From NCBI RefSeq assembly GCF_907177275.1, contig NZ_CAJSLV010000042.1, positions 62,001-126,000 on the forward strand: DNA of 64,000 nt. The letters are read 5' to 3'. Shown here in pieces: positions 18,523 to 27,005 of the stretch; the first letter of the stretch is position 1, and each line of letters starts with the position of its first letter. This DNA comes from Actinacidiphila cocklensis (GTDB taxonomy: Bacteria > Actinomycetota > Actinomycetes > Streptomycetales > Streptomycetaceae). The position numbers and the translations under genes were made by a program. The notes under the pieces were generated by a model that saw nothing but the letters and a program-made list of their open reading frames with translations, was not told the origin of the DNA and did not search any database.

Positions 18523-19707
18523 ATGCTCAGATCCTCCAGAGTCCGCCGGGCGGTCACCGGCCTACTGGCCGCCTGCTCTCTCGGGTTCGGCTTCCTCACC
18601 GCGACCACCGGTTCCGCCCAGGCGGACACCACATGTGCCGGCAGCGTCTCCGTCTACGGCATTCTGTCCGACGGACAGCTGACGTACTCGGCCATCAACC
18701 CGTCCAACGGGGACCGGCTCAAGACGCTCATCGGGCCCGCTCTCGGCTTCACGCCGAAGGCGATGGCCACCTTGAACTTCAACACCGTCCTGGTCACCTC
18801 GACCTCGGGCGACCTCTACCGGGTCGACATCCAGACCAACGTCAACGCCCTCACCCTGGCGGGAGTGACGAAGATCTGGGACGGCGGCTGGACCGAGGAC
18901 AAGCTCGCCTACGACGGACGCGGCCACCTGTTCGGTACGGCGGGCGGCACGCTGCTGCAGTACCTCGTCTCCGAGGACAAGCCGGCCGGCCCCGCACACA
19001 TCGGCCAGCGGGCCATCATCGGCGACGGATTCGTCCTCAAGACCCTGACCGCCACCGGGCAGGACCGGCTGCTGGCCACCAGCTCCGACGGACGGCTCAT
19101 CGACTACGCCATCGACAGCACCTCCACCACCAAGTGGGCGTCCCACACGCTGAAGTCCGACGGCTGGTCCGGCTTCAACCAGCTTCTGTCGCCCGGCGGC
19201 GGCCTCTACTACGGCCGGACCTCCGCCGGAGGCATGTACTGGTACAAGGACGCCAACCCGCTCGACGGCAGCGGCAGTGACATCGCCTACCACAACGACG
19301 ACCCGGTGGACGCCTCCGGCTGGACGCAGACGTTCCTGTCCGCCATGCCGAACAGCTACTCCTGCACCAGCGTCCTCGACCGGGACAACATCACCGAGGT
19401 CAAGGCCGTCGGCCGCCAGATGATGAACGACTTCAAGTCGAGCTGGGCCACGACCTCGCAGTGGTCCTGCCTGGAGACCCTCTGGGACCACGAGAGCGGC
19501 TGGCGCTGGAACGCCGACAACCCGACCTCCTCCGCGTACGGCATCCCGCAGTCCCTGCCCGGTTCCAAGATGGCCTCCGCGGGAGACGACTGGCTGACCA
19601 ACCCCGTCACGCAGATCGCCTGGGGCCTCGACTACATCAGTCAGGTCTACGGCTCCCCCTGCGCGGCGTGGAGCGCCTGGCAGAGCCGCGACCCCCACTG
19701 GTACTAG
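18523..19707 (+). CDS. Secreted tachylectin-like protein with transglycosylase (SLT) domain
   Basis: 394 residues, ATG behind ACGGAG. A Sec signal peptide (AVTGLLAACSLGFGFLTATT) is followed at about residues 45-290 by a tachylectin-2-like beta-propeller (SVYGILSDGQLTYSAINP, FNTVLVTSTSGDLYRVD, GGLYYGRTSAGGMYW). Residues about 310-394 are a small lytic-transglycosylase-type domain: CLETLWDHESGWRW with the catalytic Glu, then SSAYGIPQSLPGSKMA and QIAWGLDYIS. It probably binds sugars and cleaves peptidoglycan glycan strands outside the cell. It is first of a tandem pair, with a hairpin before the second gene. Confidence 0.82.
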   Translation: MLRSSRVRRAVTGLLAACSLGFGFLTATTGSAQADTTCAGSVSVYGILSDGQLTYSAINPSNGDRLKTLIGPALGFTPKAMATLNFNTVLVTSTSGDLYRVDIQTNVNALTLAGVTKIWDGGWTEDKLAYDGRGHLFGTAGGTLLQYLVSEDKPAGPAHIGQRAIIGDGFVLKTLTATGQDRLLATSSDGRLIDYAIDSTSTTKWASHTLKSDGWSGFNQLLSPGGGLYYGRTSAGGMYWYKDANPLDGSGSDIAYHNDDPVDASGWTQTFLSAMPNSYSCTSVLDRDNITEVKAVGRQMMNDFKSSWATTSQWSCLETLWDHESGWRWNADNPTSSAYGIPQSLPGSKMASAGDDWLTNPVTQIAWGLDYISQVYGSPCAAWSAWQSRDPHWY

Positions 19708-20065
19708 AGCCCGGCCGCGAAGCCGCTCCCCCAGCCTGACGTGGGCAGCCGGGAAGGCTCCCGGCTGCCCGGACCAAGGAGTTCCCATGAACCTCGCACG
19801 CGTCCGTAATTCACTGACCGGCGCCATGCTGGCCGCCGCCCTGTCCGTAGGATTCCTCACGGTCTCCGCCGGCGCCGCCCACGCGGCGGCGTCCTGCGGC
19901 GGTGACGTCTCGGTGTACGGGGTGCTGTCCGACGGCAGACTCACGTACACGGCCATAGCCCCCGACACCGGCAACCGTGTGCGGACCCTGATCGGACCGG
20001 ACCTCGGCTTCACGCCGAAGGCGATGGCCACCTTGAACTTCAACACCGTCCTGGTCACCTCGACC
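18742..20065 (+). repeat. 63-nt identical direct repeat within the tandem paralogues
   Basis: Positions 18742-18804 and 20003-20065 are identical base for base, while the genes around them differ at many positions. Both encode the propeller segment LGFTPKAMATLNFNTVLVTS. The 1261-bp spacing equals the distance between equivalent points of the two genes. This indicates recent duplication or gene conversion, and is a site for recombination that could fuse the two genes. Confidence 0.85.
19743..19770 (+). terminator. Hairpin between the two tachylectin-like genes
   Basis: GGGCAGCCGGGA (19743-19754) and TCCCGGCTGCCC (19759-19770) form a perfect 12-bp stem with an AGGC loop, ending just before the AAGGAG site of the second gene. 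It is likely a transcription terminator or attenuator setting the relative expression of the pair. Confidence 0.75.
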
Positions 20066-21076
20066 ACGGGCGACCTCTACCGCGTCGACATCCAGACCAA
20101 CACCAACGCGCTCACCCTGGCGGGAGTGACTCAGATCTGGGACGGCGGCTGGACGTTCGACAAGCTCACCTACGACGGCCACGGGCACCTCTACGGAACG
20201 GTCGACGGCCAGCTGCACCAGTACGTGGTCTCCGAGGACAAGCCGTCGGGTCCCGCGCACATCGGTCAGCACGCCGTCATCGGCACCGGATTCGTCCTCA
20301 AGACGCTGGCGGCCGCGGGGGACGACCAGCTCATCGCCTCCACCAGCGACGGCCGTCTCCTCAGCTACAAGATCAATGGCGTGAACGACTGGGACCGCGG
20401 GGTGCTTGCGGCCAGTGGCTGGTCCGCAGTCGACTCCCTGTCCTCCCCCGGCGGCGGCATCTACTACGGCCGGACAAGCGGCGGCATGTACTGGTACACC
20501 GACGCCGATCCGTTCGACAACGACGGCGGGGACCTCACGTACCACTCCAGCGACCCCGTCGACGCCTCCGGCTGGACGCAGTCGATGCTCTCGGCCTCGG
20601 GCGGCAACTGCGCCTACGTCCCCGACACTCCGCCCGCCTCGACGCTGGGCGGCCCCATCAGCCGTAGCGAGGTGCTCGCCCGAGGCAAGGACTGGTACGA
20701 CCGGGACGTGCCCTACGGCAGCGGCCTGAAGTCCTGGGATGTCAACCACACCCTGCTGTACCGCGACGACTGCTCCGGCTTCGTCGCCATGGCCTGGCAC
20801 CTCGCCAGCACGGACTATTCGACCGAAACCCTCTACCAGGTCAGCTCCACGATCTCCAAGGCCTCCCTGCGCCCCGGCGACGCCCTGAACTACCCGGGCC
20901 AGCACACCGTCTTGTTCATCGGGTGGAAGGACCAGGACGCCGGGACCTTCTACTACTACTCGGAATCCAACCCGGTCCCGGACATGGAGTACGGCTCGGC
21001 GAACGTCAACAGCGGCAACATAGCCGGGCACTCTGCCTCGGGCTATGAGGCCATCCGGTACGACAAGATCGTCTGA
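19787..21076 (+). CDS. Secreted tachylectin-like protein with NlpC/P60-like (CHAP-type) domain
   Basis: 429 residues, ATG eight bases after AAGGAG. Signal peptide (LAAALSVGFLTVSAGAAHAA), then the same tachylectin-like propeller as its upstream neighbour. The C-terminal 140 residues differ completely: LARGKDWYDRDVPYG, YRDDCSGFVAMAWHL with the putative catalytic Cys, and LNYPGQHTVLFIGW with the His. This is the arrangement of NlpC/P60 and CHAP cysteine peptidases or amidases that cut peptidoglycan peptides. The pair thus offers one propeller with two complementary cell-wall-cleaving heads. Confidence 0.82.
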   Translation: MNLARVRNSLTGAMLAAALSVGFLTVSAGAAHAAASCGGDVSVYGVLSDGRLTYTAIAPDTGNRVRTLIGPDLGFTPKAMATLNFNTVLVTSTTGDLYRVDIQTNTNALTLAGVTQIWDGGWTFDKLTYDGHGHLYGTVDGQLHQYVVSEDKPSGPAHIGQHAVIGTGFVLKTLAAAGDDQLIASTSDGRLLSYKINGVNDWDRGVLAASGWSAVDSLSSPGGGIYYGRTSGGMYWYTDADPFDNDGGDLTYHSSDPVDASGWTQSMLSASGGNCAYVPDTPPASTLGGPISRSEVLARGKDWYDRDVPYGSGLKSWDVNHTLLYRDDCSGFVAMAWHLASTDYSTETLYQVSSTISKASLRPGDALNYPGQHTVLFIGWKDQDAGTFYYYSESNPVPDMEYGSANVNSGNIAGHSASGYEAIRYDKIV

Positions 21077-21108
21077 CCCCGCTGCCGGAGAACCCCTCGT
21101 ACGGCCTC

Positions 21109-21138
21109 GGCCCCACCGCCCGCTGCGGCGGTGGGGCC
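21109..21138. terminator. Bidirectional hairpin terminator
   Basis: GGCCCCACCGCC (21109-21120) pairs perfectly with GGCGGTGGGGCC (21127-21138) around a six-base loop. It sits between the convergent NlpC/P60-like gene and the LuxR-type regulator and can terminate both. Confidence 0.8.
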
Positions 21139-21164
21139 GACGCGTGTGGTCCGGTGCCCGGGGT

Positions 21165-22163
21165 TCACGGGTGCGCGGCGGGCAGCCAGCCCTGCTGTGC
21201 GGCGCGGACACCGGCCTGGAAACGGCTGCGGGCGCCGAGTCGTTCGATGAGGTCGCTGGTGAGGCGGCGGGCCGTACGCGGCGAGACGCCCAGGCGCCGG
21301 GCGATCGCCTCGTCGGTGAGCCCCTCGGCGAGCAGCGACAGCGCCGTCTGCTCCTGGGGCGTGAGCCCGTGGGCGTCGCGCACCGGCGCCTCGCCCAGCG
21401 GCCGGCCGGCCGCCCACGTGCTCTCGAACAGGGCGCACAGCGCGGTCACGGTGCCCTGCCCGGTCAGGATGACGGCGCCCGCGGCGGTGTCGTCGTTACG
21501 GACGGGAATGACGGCGCTGGCCCGGTCGATGATGATCATCCGGGTCGGGAGCGTGGGCACGGTTCGGACCTGCCCGCCGTGCCGGGCCAGCCAGTCGGCG
21601 TGCGCGATGGTGGGCGGACTGTTGCGGATGCTGTCGAGGTAGAGCGTGCGCATGCGTACGCCCCGCTCCAGCAGCTGCTGGTCCAGCGGGCGGGCGGCGG
21701 CCATGCCCTCCTCGGTCGGCGGGCTCTTGGGGTTGAAGGCCATGACCTCCGTCCTGACCTCCCGGGTCAAGGTGGCCAGGCGGTCGCGTATCCGGTCGAG
21801 GCCCGTGAGCTGTTCGACCCCCGGGCTGTCCGTCTCGGTCTGCAGGTCGGCGTATTCGGCGATGAGCTGCGCGGCGGTGGCCCGGGACGCTTCCAGGCGC
21901 TGCTGCTGGCCGGCCAGTTCGTGCTGCTGACGGGCCAGCAGGAGTTCCAGGCCCAGGTCGGGCGATACGGCGCGCAGCGAGCCCTCGCGTTCGTGGGACG
22001 GACGGACCAGTGCCAGGGTGCTCAGCGTGTCGAGTGCGGCGCGGACTTGGTCCTCGGTCAGTCCCAGGGCCTCGCCGATGGCCGCTAATCCGTCCCGCGG
22101 CCGGGCGAGCATCGCCCGGTAGACCGCCTCGGCGTCGGCGTCGAGCCCGAGTGTGGTGAGCAT
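21165..22163 (-). CDS. TrmB-like / LuxR-type transcriptional regulator
   Basis: 332 residues, ATG behind GGGGGGAAA. The N-terminus has a winged-helix like TrmB (DADAEAVYRAMLA, ALGLTEDQVRAALDTL). A coiled-coil-prone stretch (LLLARQQHELAGQQQRLEAS) and a central phospholipase-like sensing region follow. The C-terminus is a LuxR HTH: LTPQEQTALSLLAEGLTDEA, IARRLGVSPRTARRL. This two-HTH design is common in Streptomyces regulators of specialised metabolism and exported enzymes. It may control the adjacent hydrolase pair (inference from position). Confidence 0.82.
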   Translation of the reverse strand: MLTTLGLDADAEAVYRAMLARPRDGLAAIGEALGLTEDQVRAALDTLSTLALVRPSHEREGSLRAVSPDLGLELLLARQQHELAGQQQRLEASRATAAQLIAEYADLQTETDSPGVEQLTGLDRIRDRLATLTREVRTEVMAFNPKSPPTEEGMAAARPLDQQLLERGVRMRTLYLDSIRNSPPTIAHADWLARHGGQVRTVPTLPTRMIIIDRASAVIPVRNDDTAAGAVILTGQGTVTALCALFESTWAAGRPLGEAPVRDAHGLTPQEQTALSLLAEGLTDEAIARRLGVSPRTARRLTSDLIERLGARSRFQAGVRAAQQGWLPAAHP

Positions 22164-22344
22164 GAGTGGTTTCCCCCCGCGTGAAGACCGTCTGCTGACC
22201 CCCTGCCTCTGCAGATAATCCCAGGATCGTGCTCCGGGCGCGACGGATTCGCGATGCCCCGGCGCTGGCCTGTTCCTGCCACGGCCGCAATGTGCCTGAT
22301 CGACGGCATTGGCCGCCCGACCGCGGGGTTGCCACCGTGATCTC

Positions 22345-22653
22345 ATGTACCTCGTGCATCTGCACCTGCGGCCCACCGGCGGCTCCCCGCTGATCGTCCT
22401 GCCGGACCGGATCGGCAGCGGGCTGCGCGCGGCGGCCAGAGCGGAGGACGGCGTGGAGCACGTCGTCGTGCACAGCGACGCCCGTCCCTACCCGGTGCTG
22501 GGGGTGTACGTGGTCGCCGACCGTCTCGAAGAGGCGGAGGCGAACGCGGCGCGCGTCTGGGAACGGGCGCGGACGTCGTTCCCGGAATTCAGCGGCTGGA
22601 CCGTGGTCGAGGTCCGGACACCGCCGATCGCGTCCTTCTACGACGGGATCTAG
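22345..22653 (+). CDS. Small conserved hypothetical protein
   Basis: 102 residues from the ATG at 22345; an in-frame start 36 bases upstream is less likely. The sequence MYLVHLHLRPTGG, then VEHVVVHSDARPYPVLGVY and VVADRLEEAEANAARVWERA, forms an alpha/beta ferredoxin-like pattern. Related small proteins are found beside LuxR-type regulators in Streptomyces, and here it is divergent from such a regulator. Function unknown. Confidence 0.6.
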   Translation: MYLVHLHLRPTGGSPLIVLPDRIGSGLRAAARAEDGVEHVVVHSDARPYPVLGVYVVADRLEEAEANAARVWERARTSFPEFSGWTVVEVRTPPIASFYDGI

Positions 22654-23286
22654 CAGGAGTCCCTCCGAGGACTTCTGGACGCCCCCGCGGAGCCGCGCCG
22701 GAACCGGCCAGGACCCTTTCCGGCCACCGGAAACCCCTTCTCGGCCGACTGATCCGCCGGGAGAGTGGACCTGCCGGAAGGGACACCGCCCGGACGGCCA
22801 CCGGAGCAGGAGCCCTCGCGGGCGACGATCCGGAGCACAGAGCCGGCATTCCACGCAGAACAGGACCCGCCATGCTTCACATCCGTGTCGCGTCAACGGC
22901 CCCTGGGGCCAGCCCGCCCTCAAGCCGCCGGTCCCTGGTGCTCCCCGGACGGGCACTCCGTGCGGGTGACCGCCGGGCGGGCATCAACCTGGCCTGCGAA
23001 CACGGTGTTTCGATTTCGAGAACATGACGCCTGCCATGGCGTCGAAACACCCCACGTTGCGTGGCATATCGCACGTGGGACGTGGAGTGGAGAGGGTGGG
23101 AATCGGCAGAGCTGTTTGCTAGTTTCGGCTCATGGTTGCCCGAGTCGAGGTCCTCTGCGCGCGATGCCGTGCCGCTCTGCGGCATCGGGGCGCGTCCGGC
23201 TGTCGCGCCAGGTGAGGCGGGCGGAGCGCATCCGACCCGCCGGTTGAGACGGCGCAGTGTCGGACCCGCTCTTGAGGAAGATCCCT
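22654..23286. other. Long intergenic region upstream of the ROK regulator
   Basis: About 630 bases. A 50-codon plus-strand frame from 22872 (MLHIRVAS...) resembles only the first residues of DUF389 membrane proteins and then stops, so it is at most a scrap. The end of the region (about 23090-23130, TGTTTGCTAGTTTC) is AT-richer and is the likely ROK promoter. No RNA gene seen. Confidence 0.35.
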
Positions 23287-24537
23287 ATGTCCCAGGACAC
23301 ACCATCACCTGTGGCGACTCTCCCCGTCCACGGCCTCCGGGCGGCCGACAGCGCCCGGCGCAGGACCAGCGCCAGTGCCGTGCTGCGCAGCGTCCTGGAG
23401 CACGGACCTGTCGCCCGCAGCACCGTGGCGCGGCTGACCGGGCTGTCCGCGGCGTCGGTGACCGACTACTGCGCCCACTTCATGCAGCTGGGACTGATCC
23501 GCGAGGCGCCGGGGCCGCTGCGGTCGAACAGCGTCGGCCGTCCGCACATCCCGGTCGACCTCGACGATGCCCGGCTCCTGGTCGGGGGCGTGCATGTGGC
23601 GGTGCCCTACACGACGGTCGCTCTGCTGGACCTGCGCGGGCGCGTGGTCGAGGAGCGACGCCTGAGCCATGACGGGACCGAACCCGGGCGGTTGCTCGCC
23701 AGGGCGGCCGACGGGCTCGGCGCGTTGCTGGCCGCGCAGGCGCCGGGCACCACACCGCTGAGCGTCGGCGTGGCCACGGGTGGCTGGGTCGACCGGGACT
23801 CAGGCACCGTGGTCGCGCACGACCTACTCGGCTGGCGCGACGTGGCGGTCCGCGACGCCCTGGCCCGGCACACCGGCCTCCCGGTCCACGTCGACAGCCA
23901 CTCGCGCGCGCTGGCCAACGGTGAGCGGCTGTTCGGACACGCGCGGGCCCGTCAAAGCGTTCTGCACCTGTTCGTCGGCAATGTGGTGGACGCCGCTTTC
24001 GCCATCAACGACCAGGTGCACTACGGCCCCCGGTCGCAGGCCGGCGCGATCGCCCACCTGCCGGTACCCGGCGGTACGCAGCGGTGCCACTGCGGCCGGA
24101 CAGGCTGCTTGCAGACAGAGGTGTCCGAACTGACGCTCTGCCGGCAGGCGCGCGACGCCGGTGTCATCGCGGACCGCGACCCGATGCTGGTGCTCCAGGC
24201 TGCCCGCGACGGCGACCCGGCCGCGGTGCGGTTGCTCGTGGAGCGCGCCCGGCTGGTCGGCCGCGCGGTGGGACTGCTGCTGGACCTGCTGAATCCCGAC
24301 GCGGTCGTCGTCGTCGAACTCGGAGTGATCCACCGGCCGGACTGCCTGGCCGCTCTACGGGAAGAGGCAGCGGCATACACCTCGACCGTCGTCGACGTCG
24401 CCGAGGCCGTCATCCCGACCAGCTTCCCCGCGACGGTGCTCGCCACGGCGGGCGGCTCGGTGGCGCTGGACGTGCTGTACCGGGACCCGCTCGGCGCATC
24501 CGCGGCCCTGGCCTCGCCCGACCGCGTCCGAGGATGA
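23287..24537 (+). CDS. ROK-family transcriptional regulator
   Basis: 416 residues, ATG after AGGAAG. The N-terminal winged HTH (ARSTVARLTGLSAASVTDYC) is followed by the ROK fold with its zinc site CHCGRTGCLQTEVS and the typical GVATGGWVDRDSGTV and LLDLLNPDAVVVV segments. The DxGxT phosphate loop of ROK kinases is absent (HVAVPYTTVALLD), so it is a regulator, not a kinase. It precedes the sulfonate-type operon by about 480 bp in the same direction. That makes it a candidate controller, although ROK proteins usually sense sugars. Confidence 0.85.
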   Translation: MSQDTPSPVATLPVHGLRAADSARRRTSASAVLRSVLEHGPVARSTVARLTGLSAASVTDYCAHFMQLGLIREAPGPLRSNSVGRPHIPVDLDDARLLVGGVHVAVPYTTVALLDLRGRVVEERRLSHDGTEPGRLLARAADGLGALLAAQAPGTTPLSVGVATGGWVDRDSGTVVAHDLLGWRDVAVRDALARHTGLPVHVDSHSRALANGERLFGHARARQSVLHLFVGNVVDAAFAINDQVHYGPRSQAGAIAHLPVPGGTQRCHCGRTGCLQTEVSELTLCRQARDAGVIADRDPMLVLQAARDGDPAAVRLLVERARLVGRAVGLLLDLLNPDAVVVVELGVIHRPDCLAALREEAAAYTSTVVDVAEAVIPTSFPATVLATAGGSVALDVLYRDPLGASAALASPDRVRG

Positions 24538-24617
24538 CAGCAGCCGGACCGAAAGCCCATTAATTCAAAAACTCCGAATATTGACACAGGTAGCCGCCGA
24601 AGGAGAGCATCCTTTCC

Positions 24618-24770
24618 GTGAGCAGAACGCAGGGAATTCCCCCGGTCGTCCGGACACGGCAGCGCCGCGTCCGGGCCGCCGTCTGCGCCTCGCGTCCGCT
24701 CCCGCGGCTCGCGCTCACCCGGTGCCGTGTCGTCGACCTGATGCGGGTCGGGCACACCCGCTGTTGCTGA
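24618..24770 (+). CDS. Cys-Cys leader peptide of the sulfur operon
   Basis: A 50-codon frame from a GTG to a TGA whose last residues read LTRCRVVDLMRVGHTRCC. This fits the actinobacterial putative-leader-peptide pattern (R-x-x-VDL-x-RV ... C) found just upstream of sulfur-assimilation genes. Tandem Cys codons before the stop suggest that ribosome stalling senses cysteine supply and tunes downstream transcription. TTGACA at 24581-24586 is a plausible -35 element. The true start may be further inside; the C-terminal half is what is conserved. It lies 244 bp before the substrate-binding protein gene. Confidence 0.65.
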   Translation: MSRTQGIPPVVRTRQRRVRAAVCASRPLPRLALTRCRVVDLMRVGHTRCC

Positions 24771-25014
24771 CACGCTGACCTCCGGAACGCCTCGTCCGAG
24801 GTGTGCCGGTGAACCTCGCCGCCGATGCCCCGCCCTGCGGCACGCGGCAGGCCGGCGGCGCCGCCCCGGGCACTCCCGGGTGTAGGCGCTCCCTCTTACG
24901 GACCCCATTCCTTGATGCCCGGCGCTGAATTCGGCCTGCCTGAAATCTGTTGCCTGCACTGCCGGTCCGAATTCCCGGAATCCCCGTGCCCGAAAAACGA
25001 AACGGAGTTCTTCG

Positions 25015-26082
25015 ATGTCCCGCTCAGCCTCTCCAGCACCGGGTCTCAACCGGCGGCTCTTCCTGAACTCGCTGCTGGGCAGCGCGGCGGCGGCGGGGCT
25101 GAGCGCCTGCGCCGGCAAGGCCGCGGCCGGTCCCGCGCTGTCCTCCACCGCCGCGCTGCCCACTGCCGTCCCCACCGGTACCAGCCTCAAAATCGCCGCA
25201 TACCAGGGCGCCCAGCAGCTGCAGCTCAAGGGGGCCGGTGTCGACAAGCTGCCGTTCACCGTGTCCAGTTGGGCGAACATCGGTGCCGGTCCCGACGTCA
25301 TCAACGCCTTCCGCGCCCACTCCCTGGACCTGGCCAACAACGCGGGCATCCCGCCGATCCAGGCGCACTACCAGGGCTACGACGCGAAGATCGTCGCGAT
25401 CAACATCACCCGCAAACCCAGCTACGTCTTCGCCACCGCACCGCACAGCGGCATCCAGGCCGTGAGCGGGTTCAAGGGGAAGCGACTGGCGTTCTCCCAG
25501 GGACAGGCGCAGGGCGTGGTCCTGCTGCGGGCGCTGAAGGAGGCCGGACTGGCGTATTCCGATGTGCACCTGGTGCCGCTGACAAGCAACCAGTTCCTGA
25601 CCGCGCTGCAGGCCCGGCAGGTGGACATCGCACCGCTCGGGCTGAGCCAGGTCCCCGCCTATCTGAGCAAGTACGCCGCCAAGGGCGCGCACACGATCAC
25701 CACCGACGTTATCGACCTGCTCAGCCTGCTGTGGGCGCCGGCCAGCGTTCTGGCGGACTCCGCGAAGGCCGCCGCGATCGCCGACTTCATCCCGCGCTGG
25801 GCACAAGGTCTGGTCTGGGCGTACGAGCACCCCGACGAGTGGAACCAGAGGTTCTACGTCGAGACCCAGAACCTCACTCTCGCCGAGGCCCAGGCGATCA
25901 CGAAGCTCAGCAACAAGCCGCTGTTCCCCGCGAGTTGGGGCGAGGCGATCACCTGGGAGCAGCAGACCGCCGACCTGCTGGCCGAAGGCGGCTTCGTGAA
26001 GCCCTTCAAGGTCGCCTCGCTCTTCGACCGCCGGTTCGAGGGCCTGGCCGCCAAATCCGTCGCCGCGACCTACCGGAGTTGA
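25015..26082 (+). CDS. ssuA: ABC transporter substrate-binding lipoprotein (sulfonate/taurine type)
   Basis: 355 residues. The signal (LNRRLFLNSLLGSAAAAGLSAC) has a Tat-like Arg pair and a lipobox LSAC, so it is a lipid-anchored extracellular receptor. The NMT1/SsuA fold is recognisable: LKIAAYQGAQQLQ, DVINAFRAHSLDLANNAG, FKGKRLAFSQGQAQGVVL and LTSNQFLTALQARQVDIAPL. It should capture an organosulfur compound and pass it to the permease six bases downstream. The exact ligand cannot be read. Confidence 0.82.
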   Translation: MSRSASPAPGLNRRLFLNSLLGSAAAAGLSACAGKAAAGPALSSTAALPTAVPTGTSLKIAAYQGAQQLQLKGAGVDKLPFTVSSWANIGAGPDVINAFRAHSLDLANNAGIPPIQAHYQGYDAKIVAINITRKPSYVFATAPHSGIQAVSGFKGKRLAFSQGQAQGVVLLRALKEAGLAYSDVHLVPLTSNQFLTALQARQVDIAPLGLSQVPAYLSKYAAKGAHTITTDVIDLLSLLWAPASVLADSAKAAAIADFIPRWAQGLVWAYEHPDEWNQRFYVETQNLTLAEAQAITKLSNKPLFPASWGEAITWEQQTADLLAEGGFVKPFKVASLFDRRFEGLAAKSVAATYRS

Positions 26083-26087
26083 TACTC

Positions 26088-27005
26088 GTGACCGATCTCG
26101 CCTCCGAGGGCGTCACACCGGCGCCCGCCGCCGGAGCCCAGCGCCCGCAGGCGGTCTCCGTGGACCACCTCCCGCCCGATCCTGCCGGGACCCAGAAGTC
26201 GCCCGCCGAGCCGGTCGCCCGCCGCCGAGTGCGCAAGCTCGGCCCGGGCAGGCGGCTGCCGGCCTCACGGTTGATCGGCCCCCTTCTCGTCCTGGCCGTC
26301 TGGGCGATCGCATCCGCCACCGGACAGCTCGACCCGGGGGCGATCCCGGCGCCGTGGACAGTGGTACGGACCGGCGCACGCCTGTGGACCGACGGCACAC
26401 TGTCCACCGATGTCACCACCTCACTGCGACGCGCCGCCGTCGGCTTCACGATCGGCCTGACCGCCGGAGTGGTACTGGCCCTGGCCGCCGGGCTCAGCCG
26501 CACGGGCGACGCGGTGATCGACGGCACGGTCCAACTCAACCGCGCGATCCCCACCCTCGGCCTGATCCCGCTTTTCATCCTCTGGCTGGGGATCGGCGAG
26601 ACCTTCAAGTACGCGATCATCGCCATCGTCGTGTACGTCCCGATCTACCTGAACCTCCACTCCGCGCTCTCCGGCATCGACAAGCGGTTCGTCGAACTCG
26701 CGGAGGTAGTGGGCCTGAGCCGACTCCAGTTCGTCCGGGAGGTGGTCATCCCCGGCGCGCTGCCCGGGTTCTTTGTCGGGCTCCGGCTCGGTGTGACCGG
26801 TTCCTGGCTCTCACTGGTCGTGCTGGAGCAGATCAACGCCACCAGCGGCCTCGGCTACATGATGTTCCAGGCCCAGAACTACGGGCAGACCGACGTGATC
26901 ATCGTCGGCCTGCTGATCTACGGCATCTTCGGCCTGGTCTCCGACAGCGGTGTCCGGCTGATCGAGCGAAGGGTGCTGTCATGGCGACGCACACTGGCCA
27001 ACTGA
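26088..27005 (+). CDS. ssuC: ABC transporter permease (sulfonate type)
   Basis: 305 residues from the GTG at 26088, preceded by CGGAG; the much longer open frame upstream overlaps the receptor gene and is not used. A 55-residue cytoplasmic lead is followed by six predicted helices (LIGPLLVLAVWAIASATG, VGFTIGLTAGVVLALAAG and others). The EAA loop that contacts the ATPase is ELAEVVGLSRLQFVREVVIP. Belongs to the SsuC/TauC family. Its end overlaps the ATPase gene by 25 bp. Confidence 0.87.
   Translation: MTDLASEGVTPAPAAGAQRPQAVSVDHLPPDPAGTQKSPAEPVARRRVRKLGPGRRLPASRLIGPLLVLAVWAIASATGQLDPGAIPAPWTVVRTGARLWTDGTLSTDVTTSLRRAAVGFTIGLTAGVVLALAAGLSRTGDAVIDGTVQLNRAIPTLGLIPLFILWLGIGETFKYAIIAIVVYVPIYLNLHSALSGIDKRFVELAEVVGLSRLQFVREVVIPGALPGFFVGLRLGVTGSWLSLVVLEQINATSGLGYMMFQAQNYGQTDVIIVGLLIYGIFGLVSDSGVRLIERRVLSWRRTLAN

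Noticed and set aside
22872..23027. Plus-strand frame resembling the start of DUF389 proteins
   Set aside because: Only the first few residues are similar; the rest is Arg/Ser/Pro-rich.
24825..26087. Open frame extending the permease upstream by over 400 codons
   Set aside because: It overlaps the receptor gene in another frame, reads as Arg/Gly-rich nonsense, and a proper GTG with ribosome binding site exists at 26088.
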